A DNA stretch of 64,000 nt, taken from positions 11,682,501 to 11,746,500 of the forward strand of contig CM067528.1 of NCBI GenBank assembly GCA_034509925.1, given 5' to 3'. The stretch comes from Hirudinaria manillensis (lineage: Eukaryota > Annelida > Clitellata > Hirudinida > Hirudinidae). Positions 13,621-32,569 of the stretch are shown in pieces. A program made the position numbers and the translations under genes. Every line of letters begins with the position of its first letter. The stretch's first letter is position 1. The notes under the pieces were generated by a model, which did no database searches, had not been told where the DNA came from, and saw only the letters and a program-made list of their open reading frames with translations.

Positions 13621-16600
13621 ATGATTGCTGAGCTGCAAGATTATAGTTCGACTCTCGACGATCTTGTGAACAACAACAAGATAGTCATCAATTTGCTCAC
13701 TCAACTGGCCCGGGAGAATTCTTTGCTAGCGCAAGGGATTGTTCAAGTAATCGAGAGCAAGTTGAAAAACGTAAATTTATTAAATTGGCTTTATATTACT
13801 AAACCGATTGGTAAGGCCTGTTGAATTTCTTGCAGGCGACGACGTCCCGAAAACTTCCTGTTCTCTATCTCATCGATTCCATTGTTAAAAATTTAAAAGA
13901 AACGCGTTATTTGGAGCTCTTTTCTAAGAATATAGCGTCAATTTTCGTCTTAACCTTCAAGCAAGTCGACCAAGACACACGCCAGGCTTTATATAAATTA
14001 AGAAAGACATGGTCTGGTGTCTTTGCAAATCATGTTTTGAGTTCATTGGATGACCAAATTCGTTTAATCGACCCGTGTTGGTCCTTTGCAAGGAACACCA
14101 TTGAAAAAGCAGAAATTATGGTTGGTCTGCATAATTACTTTTTTAATTAATTTTTATTTGTTAAATTATTTTAAACTGTTTAAATGTAACGTCGTACATT
14201 GCTGCTAACCCTAAAATCTTCCAATTGGGCTTTTGGTTGGCTCCAAAGGACGGGATTGGGAGTATTCATGAAACGATTCTATTGAACCCAATACCTCATA
14301 GTTTGATTCCTGGATCTCGTATCTTAGCGTTTTATTTTATTTATTGAACATCGGAAAAACTTGGGGGGTTAGAAGAGTGTTATTGGGTCATGGGGTCAGT
14401 TATTAACTTAAGTCCATATTAATTAATATGGATGAATTGGCAAATATTGCTAAAAATCATTATATTACGAAATACTTTGCATATAGAAAGTTAAAATCCT
14501 ATCCTTCGATTCTTTGCTTGAATTTGATTCAAGAATTCGGTTTGATGAGATTCATGGGTGGATACACAAGGGGGATTGATGTACATAACTGTATATTTTC
14601 ACACTTTAGATTTTAGTTTTTGATTTACATGAAGAGCCAACCTTCTCAATAAATGAGAAATGCTTGGCTGAATTCAATATGACTTAATCCGCTGAAATTT
14701 TTCCCTTCAATCTATAGGAAATTAATAATGGCATATTTCATTGTCTCGACTATAGGATCCTAGATGCAGTTCATCCGTTATTTGTGAAGTTGCTTCGAAC
14801 GCCTTGAATTTAAATAATAAAACAAATCAAGTTGGTAATAAACGGAAATCTAAAAATCTTGTGGATCCGAGGCTGGAGAGGAAACGACTCAGCCAGCCTT
14901 TGTCGGGTCTTCAAACGTTCAGCAAATCCACCGAGGAGGTTGTAAAGACTGACAGTTGCAGACAAAATAATTTCAATCAGAAGTTGAGGTTCGTTGATAA
15001 TCTTTCTATAAATGGCCGTCATTCGCGTCTTTGTTTGTCATTGTGATTTGATTTTACGTCATCGTATGTCATCAGGAGTGCTACTTGGCCAATTAAAGAA
15101 GTGGGTTTAAGAGTCAATGATCCCCGATTGGCTTCTACTTACGACAATGATATCAACAACAGTGGATACAACGGCAGATTAAACGATAACACTTCTTCAA
15201 ATAATTTTATAAAAACCAACATAAATGCCATTCCGATGAATAATGAATACTCACGTCAGCCGCTCGCTAATCAAATGAACCACATTTGGTCACAAAACGT
15301 GTTTCGTGGAAACGGAAATGCACCCTTTTCCGCTAGAGAACGTCAGGACTGCGGGAGACCGAACATTCCATGGCAATCAAATAATCTGAGAAGGACTTGT
15401 GACTCTTTTGACCATCAAAAAGTTGATGCTTGGTCACATCACGGGAGATCAAACGAGGTCTGGGAAAGGGTTTTAAACAATGATTGTTTGCACGAACATC
15501 AGCGGCATAAGATGATGCATACCTCACAGCGCAATAATCTTACGATGAGCGACCTTAGAAACCGTGGTGAATTCGGTCATCAGAATTGCAAGCGTCCTTC
15601 AACTACCAACAACTACAGACTTGACAATCACATGGTTAACATGCCAGTCAACTTTGGTGTTGACCTGGGTTGCAAACGAAAGCTTTCGAACCGCGAAAAC
15701 GTACCTCACATTTCCAGTAACTCATTAAGTTCTCATCACGTTCCCATCAACAGCAGAAGTTGCCAACAGATGCTAAATAATCATCAAACAAATTCATGTT
15801 CCCAAGCGAGGGTTATTCCACCAAAAGAGGTTACGTGCGTTTCTAGATCAAGAGAAGTTGTGAGTAACTCTGAAAGGCTTCCGAGTTCTCATTTAGATGT
15901 GCAGAAAATTCTTTCAAAACTTTCTGCCTATGGAATTATTCATAACTCCAAAACTAAGGAGGAGAAACTATCGCCCAAAACCGAGAAAATTGTGGAAAAA
16001 ATATCCATGATAGACTTCAATCAAAAGAATCTAAAAACAAAACACAAAACGTTGATCGACGGACTTCACGCTGGTATCAACTGTTCTACTTGTGGTCTTT
16101 GTTTTTCATTAAATATCGGAGAGGAAGAGCAGGCGAGATTGCGCTACAGACTGCACATCGAAAAACATTTTCAGAATAATTTGAAAAAGGCGGACATGGC
16201 GCAGTGCAATAGAAATTATTTTATGAACTTAAACGAATGGTTTAGTTACGATGTAGTCAATGATACTCGCCGACCATTGGAAGAAAAGGTAGAAAAAGAA
16301 ACTTCTTCCTCACCTGCTAGCCATATACCGACAAAAGCCGACGAAACAAAAGACATTTATAAAGATAATTTTAGCAAAGGCTCGTTCAAAAAAAGCGATG
16401 TTTTGGATCCACTTTGTTTTGTTTGCCATGAAGATTTTGATTCTGTTTGGGATGCCGATGAGGATGATTGGATTTGGAAAGATTTGTTTATTGTTGACGA
16501 CAAGACATTTCACCATACTTGTTTAGCAGACTTTAAAGAAGTGAGTAAAATCGTTGTTATTTTTAGGCTCTAAATTAAATATAAATTTTCGTCTCTTCGA

Positions 16601-16662
16601 TTTTTCAGTGCGATTCGGAAGAGCAGGGTCATTGCAACAAGAAACGAAAAACGACTTTTTAA
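13621..16662 (+). CDS. PCF11: Pre-mRNA cleavage complex II protein PCF11
   Basis: Five exons: 13621-13770, 13836-14120, 14756-14988, 15076-16540, 16609-16662; 728 residues. Residues ~5-130 form the CTD-interacting domain: 'LDDLVNNNKIVINLLTQLA', then 'RKLPVLYLIDSIVKN' and 'FKQVDQDTR', all close to the human CID, which binds Ser2-phosphorylated RNA polymerase II CTD. The middle is low-complexity, Asn- and Ser-rich, with 'DPRL' motifs as in metazoan PCF11. Near the C-terminus are the two family zinc fingers. The first has C559/C562 with H583/H587; the second starts with C670 and C673, followed by a 'W..K......D...FHHTC' segment. The human protein is about twice this length, so the central region is shortened. 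PCF11 bridges CFIIm to the polymerase during cleavage, polyadenylation and termination. The start fits the family because the CID begins within ten residues. Confidence 0.93.
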
Positions 16663-16705
16663 ATTAAACCCTATTTTATTTGTAAAATAACGAGCATGTT
16701 TGTTA

Positions 16706-16711
16706 AATAAA
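16706..16711 (+). terminator. Polyadenylation signal AATAAA of PCF11
   Basis: A canonical hexamer 44 bases after the stop codon and about 200 bases before the next start codon. Confidence 0.6.
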
Positions 16712-16904
16712 ATGTGTATTATAAATTATGGCATTATCTTTCTAACTCAGAACGACGATGTTTTAATTTATTAGCTATTTATTTGGTGAATGACGGAATA
16801 TTTAAATAAATAATTTTAATAATTTTTCTCGAGTGGCATTGGTCAGTAATTTCACTCTGTTTACGAAGTCAAAGGCGGATAATTTTTAAAATGCAGCTCC
16901 GAAA

Positions 16905-18793
16905 ATGTTTTGGAAGCCCTTTCGACGTGTTTCAAATTTGCGCAAATCGCTTAGCATTTGGTTTAATCGTTTCGATGGCGGATATACAGGAGCCGATATA
17001 TGGATTTATTTAGTATGTCTTTTTTATTTATACGTTGATTTTCATCTCTGGTATTTAAACAATCGCCACGTCAAGTTGACGGATCCGCCTATCAACTGCA
17101 ATATCGGACACACGTCAACGAACAAGGAACTACTTGTTAGGACTCGAACTTTGAAAATTAGCAATGACAAATTTAGTCTTTATGCATTTTCTGCTTTTTA
17201 CGACCCAAGAGTAAACGATATAGACAACGAAATGTCCGACGCCTACGTTCGTACAATTGCCGTACTCACCAATGGCTTTATGGAATCAATATCGAGAAAA
17301 ATTGTCTGTGTGTTTCTCCAAAATGGAAGATTAGTAATAAATAAGGTGGAGAACACGTATAATCTTCAAGGCGAAAAAAGCATTTATCCTATCGATTGGA
17401 GTTATTACTTGATTTCTTGCAAGGTTGGAATTGGTCGTGTCATAAAATTCAATTAGCACTTGTATGAATGAATTCGTTTATTATGGTTTATTTATTTACT
17501 GTTTATTTATAATTAGTTGCTCAATTTATTACATTTTTACAAATTAAATGTCAATCCAATTTCCATCCTTCACGAGTGTTCTAGATCTGCCACTGTCAAA
17601 CAATAAAGATTAAAAAATAATCTAAAATCGTTTCAGAACTTAAAAGATGATTTACTAAAAGTTTCTCTTCAGGTTCCCCCTAATTTAGACAATCCGCCAT
17701 GTTTCGTGTCTTTGATGTTCAATGAACAACTTGAAACAAGAGACTCATTGACCTGGCTACCTGTCATGATAACTTTGAGGACCAATCTCTGGCGAACTCT
17801 GCGTCGTCACGTTGTTAGGAGATCCAGAGGGGAATTCGATATTCCATCTCATGAGATTACTATTGACATGAATTACTATTGGAATTACATCGAAGGACAT
17901 AAGCCAGAAAACATCTTCGAAGACTTAGAACATGCTTACAAATTCGCTCATACTTTGTGCGTGCCATTTAATGACGGCAATGCCTCCGAAGTGAGTCTGA
18001 CCAATTTGGTGGAGTTTATTGAATTCACAATAGACCAAGGAGTAGAAAAGATCATATTCTACGTTAGCGAGAGTCTCGCCAGGAGCCTCGTAGACGTAAG
18101 TACTAAACATAGTGGTTGTACTGGAATTAGAAGTTATTGTACAATAATTTCTAACAATGATATAGTTAATATAATTTCGTTTCTGAAGGTCCACCGATAC
18201 TATAATAAGGAGAAAGAGGCTAGCATTGACCTGATCATTTGGCCTCCAACCGACCTGCCTCCGGTCGAATTTATGAGGCGCTTAAGCATTCAGGAGTGTT
18301 TGTATAGAAACATCGGTGAAACAAAACGTTTGAGTGTGCACGATTTCGATGAAATCTTCATTTCTCATTTGGATGGTGTGTCGTTAGCAAACATCTTGAG
18401 TGTCATGGATGCGCCCGTAATTGGCGTGAAAGATCGGATAAAGACATCGCGTAAGGACTTGTTCCTTACTCGGCCAGATTTTGTCTTCGATCTCAATGTG
18501 GATGGTTCCGTCATACCTCTCTACAAAGCGATAAAAGTAAGCCACATTGAAATCATAGGCTGGATTCGTGCATTTATTTGCGGTTTTAAAATGCTGATTG
18601 ATTGAAACGTATTTACCAGAATATGACAGCCTCTTATCTCCTGCTCACCCAAACTCGCCTGACAAACTGCTCCAAAAACTTCCATTGTAACTCTTCATTC
18701 TACCAAGACTTGGGTGACCTGAAAGTGAATTTTGATTCGGAGAATTCCTCCTCGAATTTCTGGAGATGGTTTGCGACTGAGAATCAAATTTAA
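16905..18793 (+). CDS. Glycosyltransferase family 92 (DUF23) type II membrane protein
   Basis: Four exons, all phase 0: 16905-17423, 17673-18095, 18189-18536, 18620-18793; 487 residues. A short basic cytoplasmic tail precedes one hydrophobic segment at ~31-48, as expected for a Golgi type II enzyme. GT92 hallmarks follow: 'SAFYDPR' early in the lumenal part, a Cys-Lys-Val-Pro core entry spanning exons 1-2, 'SLTNLVEFIEF' with 'KIIFYV' (nucleotide-sugar fold), 'IQECLYRN' at 349-356, and a DxDE-type metal site 'HDFDEIFI' with D366, D368 and E369. Characterised members, such as worm GALT-1, transfer galactose onto core fucose of N-glycans; the substrate here is unknown. Possible N-glycosylation sites lie in the last exon. 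It follows PCF11 by about 240 bases in the same direction. Confidence 0.88.
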
Positions 18794-19693
18794 TAACTGC
18801 AATGATTATAATTTGGAGCTCATTGTTTTTATTTATTGGTGTCAAATCATTTGAATAAAAGGATTTATTTAGAGTGCACTTTGGTTCGTGGCAATGATGA
18901 CCAGCAAAAAAAACTGGTCAAGCAAAAAAAAAACTAAAAATTATGATTTATTATATTATGAAATTATGAAGCGGGGTTACAGATACTTTAAAAATAGCGC
19001 TTACACTTCAACCATGTCAAAACGTAACCGTTGGTGGTGAGGCACTTGCCGAGTACTAATTGTTTACAAAAATTTAAGAAAATGGCAGACAACAGCCTAT
19101 CAGCGGAATCAGGGATCGTTTGATGGATTTGTTGGTTTGGTCATAAGGCACTTTAAATTACTTTGTGTGCCTCTTGAATGATATCACACACAGTTTTTGT
19201 TACTCATAAACCTTCACCAGAGGAACTCAGTCATTGTTTTAGGTAAATGTACCTTCCATCAGTGAAACCGTGATGCGTTAAAACTCCAAAAGCTTTTACA
19301 AGTTCCTCTCCCGAATGATACGTGAATGACTATCTCGCTCATCGCATGTAATCTCCACGCTGCAACTAAAAGTACTGAGCGTGCGATTCCGTGGAAGCAA
19401 TTGGATGGAGCTCTCCAGTTGGAATGATCTCCTACAATCATAAAGCTCATCTTTCGGAGCTATTCGCGTTTCTTCCTGTCTCCTCCGATTTTAAAAGCTC
19501 TCGTCAGAGATTTTTTCGAGACTGATGGAAATTTTTACGTTCGAGTGACGTGGCGTTGATGAGCAAAAACAACTTTTTCCAGATTTGGATTTCATCGCTG
19601 GGTGTTGATTTCGTCGTCCTTGTGATATCATTTTGATCGGAAAAAGTAGAACATCATCGGAAATTGGGTCGAAAGTCAAGGACGGTCAAAAGC
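18794..19693. other. Intergenic region with the GT92 poly(A) signal
   Basis: AATAAA lies at 18854-18859, about 60 bases after the GT92 stop codon. The rest presumably includes the F-box gene promoter; no element in it was recognised. Confidence 0.5.
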
Positions 19694-26495
<6,802 letters not shown>

Positions 26496-26948
26496 TGATT
26501 GACTGTGGTTGATTCTTGATTGGATGGTTGGTTGGATGATTGGTTGAATGGATAGTTGGATGACTGGTTGGATGGATGGTTGGTTGAATGGTTGGATGGA
26601 TGGTTGAAGCGCAGAATACTTCAGTGTTCCAGTCGATAGGTTGGTCAGAGTCTGAATAGGAGATCGTCTTCTTCAAGATCGAGATTATCGAAAGAAGAAT
26701 TTTGAAAGTTTAAGAAACAAATTCTCAAATTTTCTTAAGAGGAAGCTAACAAAGCATTGAGTCGAGTTGGAGGATTGCATTTCACGAATTCGATGAAATA
26801 ATAATGAAATAATAGTGACTAATTATTTATTGATTAATCTCAAGACGAATATTTATTACTAATTATGTTCCGTTCTGAAACGTTAAGCGATATTCTTGGT
26901 TACAAACTGCACTGCCAAATTATTCTCATTATTATTATTATTATTTTA

Positions 26949-27019
<71 letters not shown>

Positions 27020-29247
27020 GTTATTTATAAATTATGGATTTCCAACCGCGATTGCATCCGTTACTGTGGTTGCTAACATCATCTTGTTTGTTATTGTAAT
27101 ACTTGGCTGGTGTTTCACCGATGAATTTATTATGAATATTTTAACTTTAATTTGTATTTATTAATATTTTTAAACGTGCCATTTTATGGTGGATTGTTTT
27201 AGCTGCTCACCTGTTTCTAAATGTATTGTTTTACTTTAAAATGAAATTGGATCATGCGCAATAAATCTCCAGTCCTACAAAACTTACTTCGTGAGTTGAA
27301 AATATAATTATAACTATTTAATATTTAGGAACAATTAGGTGCTTTAATAAGTGGTCTTAAATTGTTCTTCCAAGTTTTCCACGAATGTTTTGTTGACATG
27401 TTCGTTGCTAAGGTCACATTTTTCTTTTTCCAGGTCAGACGTGGGTGTGGCTAGTTGTCTTAGAAACGAGGGTAAATAAAGACGTTTTTAGTATTAATTA
27501 ATTAATTAATTATCTCGTGCATATTGATGAAGGTGACTAACATCAACAAACGTCTGTAGAAGCTATAAGGTTTTCTTGTCACGCAAACTTAATATCGTCG
27601 TAAATTATTCCGTAAAAATGATTTCACCGCAAGTACAGGATAAGATTCGTCCAGTTTAAGAATTAAAATCATTTGAGTTTCTTTTAATTTATTTAATAAT
27701 ACTTTATAATATTCAATAAATATTGCAATCCTCCTATGGAAAGTACGCCTTGCGACAGGGTATAAATACCGTCCGGTATAGTACAAGCCATCTTACAGCA
27801 AGGTATAAACCAGGTGAAGAAACTTGAAACTTGCTTTGTAATGTTGTCGTCGTCGTCATCATCGTCATCGTCATCATCATCACCCGAACAGACTCCTAGG
27901 AAACAGTAGAAAAGATATTTGATGGATTGAAACATTAAGTAAGAAAGGACAGCATTATAACTGATTGTTTATGATGATTGGAACGCTTTGAAACACTGAG
28001 AAGTTAAAGAGACTTCACGAAATTAATCTAAAAGGACTAGGATTATTACAGATATATTTATTTTTGTAAATAATTATTTATTTATTTTGTAAATTTATTT
28101 ATTTAGCGGCATCCGTCAGTCTTTGAAGTTATCCAGGAAAACTTGATGGAAGATGGAAATATTTGTGTCTGAGGAAGTGAAGTTTCCAGGTCTGGAACTT
28201 GTTCGAAGGAAGCATCAGGAAGCTGTTTGTCAAACGAAAGGAAAAAAATAAAAAAATAAAAAAAATAAAATAAAAGTTAATTAAATGTTTAAACGAAATA
28301 AATCCGAACTTGTCAATATTAATCACCATTTGAGAAACCAGGGCGTAAACAATTTATGGTCTAATTAACATAATAACAATAAATAAGTCTAATTGATTCG
28401 TAATTTCATAATTTAAAGAAATTCTAAAAAAATCCATTTTTATTGTTTCAATGGTGGACCAATTACGGACCAATTTCAAAGCTTCTAACCGGATGCTTTG
28501 AGTTTTGAGTTTCTTTTTTATATGAATTGTCTAGGATGAAAATCATGCAATTATGACTTAAATTAGGAATTAAAATTTTTAAAAGTATTTAATTTTAAAT
28601 TATTAACATGTAATTAATAATATATAATTAATAATATATAATTAATAACTAACATTAATAATTAATTAATTAATTTTTATGATAAAGTTATTGGTTAACA
28701 CTAGATATTTTCTTAGTCTCCGTGAATCTTATTTGCAATATTTTCCTAAATATTTGTTTCCTTTTCATAAATAATTCAAAGACGTCTTAACCATCAAATT
28801 CAGTTTTCGTAACTATATTAATGTTGTTTTCCTTAATAAATAAATAATAACAATGATAATAATAATAATAATAACGCATTGGCTTCTTTTTATGCGAATC
28901 CATCAATGCCATTTTGATAATAAGAGAATTTCTTTCACTTCATTCTGCTTTTATCGCCCGCATTTGGTATTTATTCTATGGTATTTATTCTTCTGAACAT
29001 TCCAAGCCTAATCTGCCCATGATCGTTTCATAAAGAAAGCATCTTGGAAATCACAAAAACAAACAAATAATAATAATATTATTATTATTAATAATAAATT
29101 CCGTGAAAAAAAAGAGGCTTAAATCAGAATTTTGTTGAATGGCACCAAATTATTTTAAAATTTTAAAATTGTTTGTGAAAATATTAAGTCATTCTGTTAC
29201 TAAAAAAACCATTATGAATGTCAGAATGACATATCAACAGCGCTAAT

Positions 29248-29249
<2 letters not shown>

Positions 29250-29346
<97 letters not shown>

Positions 29347-29366
29347 TAACAATAATAATAATAATT
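29250..29366. repeat. (TAA)n microsatellite
   Basis: About 38 AAT/ATA trinucleotide copies, with a few AAC variants near the end. Confidence 0.97.
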
Positions 29367-30219
29367 CAGTTCATTAAAGTGGCGTATGTCCAGTAGACTT
29401 CAAGGCCATTGAATGGAGTGAGGGTGACTTTCCCTGAGGAGGAAGGGTCTTCAGGGCGGACCAAACATTCAATTAACATGAAGCATTCCTTTTGCTTTAT
29501 GCTTCAAATGCTTAATTCAACCTCTTTTCCAATCAAGAAATCCATCGCAAATTGTGCTCCGGTCTGATGTGGAAAGTAATATTCAAGAATATTTCCAACT
29601 AATGACGCTTTCAGAGAAGGAAGACTCATGATTGACTCACATCAATCATTCTCGCCGAGGAGAAGAAGAAGATTATTTTGGCCATTTTGTTTTACAAATG
29701 CTGTTCCTTCTCGTCTCTACAAATGTTTCTATTCGTGGAGTTTACATTTGCATCTCGTCATTCCTCCAGCTATTCTTCCAACTTTCCATTGTGTGTGTTG
29801 TTGTTGTTGTTGTTGTTGTTGTTGATCGTCGGAGAAGGAGATTACAGTAACGATGAGAGAAGAGGTATTTAAGATGGTTTTAGATTTAATGAAAATTTAA
29901 TTATTTTTTTTGTTATGTTTAAAAAATTCTAATCGTTGAATTTGTCTCCGAATCCCTTCCGATCAGCTGTAATTGAGCGATAATTCGATCAATTTGACAG
30001 ACTCGAGTCGCATATTTCTCCATCAGTTTATCATTCTTTTCCATTCCTTCACTCCATTCAGGCGCTGTTCCACATTCTTTGTCTTCCATCGCATCTTGAA
30101 GTGTTTTTCTTCATAAATGGAAAATATTTTTTCCATGTTTAGTCTTCGGGCCTCCAATCGAAGAATTAACCTCGTGGAATGTGCTCACCAGACTGCTTTA
30201 CCCATCCACCTGCTTTTAC

Positions 30220-30693
30220 CATCCATCCATCCATCCATCCATCCATCCATCCATCCATCCATCCATCCATCCATCCATCCATCCATCCATCCATCCATCC
30301 ATCCATCCATCCATCCATCCATCCATCCATCCACCCATCCATCCATCCATCCATCCATCCATCCATCCATCCATCCATCCATCCATCCATCCATCCATCC
30401 ATCCATCCATCCATCCATCCATCCATCCATCCATCCATCCATCCATCCATCCATCCATCCATCCATCCATCCATCCATCCATCCATCCATCCATCCATCC
30501 ATCCATCCATCCATCCATCCATCCATCCATCCATCCATCCATCCATCCATCCATCCATCCATCCATCCATCCATCCATCCATCCATCCATCCATCCATCC
30601 ATCCATCCATCCATCCATCCATCCATCCATCCATCCATCCATCCATCCATCCATCCATCCATCCATCCATCCATCCATCCATCCATCCATCCA
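30220..30693. repeat. (ATCC)n microsatellite, ~118 copies
   Basis: An almost perfect CCAT tetranucleotide array with one interruption (CCACCC, near 30331). The long open frames on both strands (His-Pro-Ser-Ile and Met-Asp-Gly-Trp repeats) arise only because four-base repeats without stop codons stay open. Confidence 0.98.
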
Positions 30694-32080
30694 CTCAGCC
30701 GTTATTCAAGCACTCACCTGCTTCATCCATCTGCCCACCTGAACAGCCGATCCAATCTTCGAGCTTTTATTCCTGTCGAGTTAGATGCATAAAGAACTCT
30801 TCTTTATTTTTTTATTTTTTTTTTTTGAAGGCACTGAGATCGTGATGGACTGAAGAGAGGGGGAAAGAGAGATAGTAAGAAACATAACATAAGCAGAAAG
30901 AAACATCGATTATAAAAACAAGCAGACGCCTTCCAAATGAGCGGGAAAGAGTTTATCTAAGTGAAGCGCCAACGAATAAAATACTTTTGCTAACATTAAT
31001 AATAATAAATAATAATATTTATTAATAATAGTAATATTATTAATACTTATTACAGCGATGATGTTGTTGTTGTTATTGTAATTACTAATTTTAAATTGTT
31101 TAATAAATCAATTAATTAAAATTTAAAAGAAGAAAATCGAATGTTCAAGAATGGTTTTTAGCCTCTGAATCAAATCCTGCCTGATCGGATTAACAATCAA
31201 ATGAGGTAATAAAAATATTTGAATAATAATAATAATAATAAATTAAATGAAAATGTGAATTTTGAATCATATTTTGATCCGAAAATATTCACATTAATGA
31301 TTACATTAATGAATGATTATAAATACCGTCGGACGATATCTATAATAACTATAATAATAGTATTATTGTCATTATAATAATAATAATTATTAATTATTAT
31401 AATAATAATTATTATTATTATAATGATTATTATCATCATCGATGTCTATGATCTCTTTGCAGGAGATCACAGGTAAGATGATCAATCAAAAATAATTTTT
31501 TTATAATTTTTAAAAAATAATTTGCGCTTCAATCGATGATAATTTAACGAAAGAAAGCACAAAAAAATGGATTTGACTATTGCTTGTTGCAGAGAAATAA
31601 ACAGAACAACCAAGGCAAAGTGGATCGTTGAAAAGAGATGAAGAGGACAACGACGAAGCTGTTACTGACGATGATGATGATGATGACGACGACGATGACG
31701 ATGATGCCAGTGACGATGGTGGTGATGATGACGACGACGATGGCGAGGGGGACTTTGGCCACAGCGATTGACAACGGCTTTGATCCGCAAAAAGGTACGT
31801 GAAGAGTTGTTTCAAGTTGTTGCTGAAGTTTTAAATCATTCACAATTGTAATTTTTCTGCTAATTTAATTTTTTTTTATAATTTATTTATCAATTTTCAG
31901 TTATTTACACTTATTTATATTAGAACTGAACATCGTTCTTAAAAGTAATAATAATAATATTAATAATGATAATAATAATAATAATAATAATAAATGTGAA
32001 TAATTTTTAATCTCATGTAAAAATTATTTTCAATTAATCACATATTAAATTTAAATAAGTGCTAAAATTATTATTTTTTG

Positions 32081-32115
<35 letters not shown>

Positions 32116-32293
32116 CATATTAATGATATTATTATTGTTATGATGTCACCATCATCATCACAACCAGATCTAATTTAAAGGCATCTTTGAAATATTGCAA
32201 AAAATATGAAATGGCATTTCCATGAACTCCTCGTTTTAAAGAATTATTTCTTTAAATAAGTAAAACTTCATTAATATTTTATGGATCGTTTAA

Positions 32294-32540
32294 TTATATT
32301 ATATTATATTATATTATATTATATTATATTATATTATATTATATTATATTATATTATATTATATTATATTATATTATATTATATTATATTATATTATATT
32401 ATATTATATTATATTATATTATATTATATTATATTATATTATATTATATTATATTATATTATATTATATTATATTATATTATATTATATTATATTATATT
32501 ATATTATATTATATTATATTATATTACATTATATTATATA
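32294..32540. repeat. (ATATT)n pentanucleotide array
   Basis: About 48 copies of TATAT/ATATT, pure apart from one C near 32527. It ends about 30 bases before the start codon of the Ly6-like gene, so it forms that gene's immediate upstream region. Confidence 0.97.
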
Positions 32541-32569
32541 TAATTATATTAACTATATTATTTTAACAA

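Larger units (their letters stand above)
26496..32569. other. Gene-poor, microsatellite-rich region
   Basis: No gene was supported. Contents include a possible F-box poly(A) signal (AATAAA at 27260-27265), (TTA)n at 26930-27020, (TAA)n at 29250-29366, (TGT)n near 29790-29823, the (ATCC)n array, a CAG-to-GTACGT bounded segment at 31593-31794 and the (ATATT)n array. Some segments could be untranslated exons of the Ly6-like gene downstream, but this cannot be shown. Confidence 0.6.

Noticed and set aside
27693..27935. Signal-peptide-like frame followed by an Asp run, minus strand
   Set aside because: The Asp run is a GAT/GAC microsatellite, and nothing recognisable follows.
30117..30845. Several 150-240 codon open frames on both strands with His-Pro-Ser-Ile or Met-Asp-Gly-Trp repeats
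   Set aside because: All are produced by the (ATCC)n microsatellite.
32281..32560. Ile-Leu-Tyr-Tyr repeat protein
   Set aside because: Pure (ATATT)n array; no flanking coding context.
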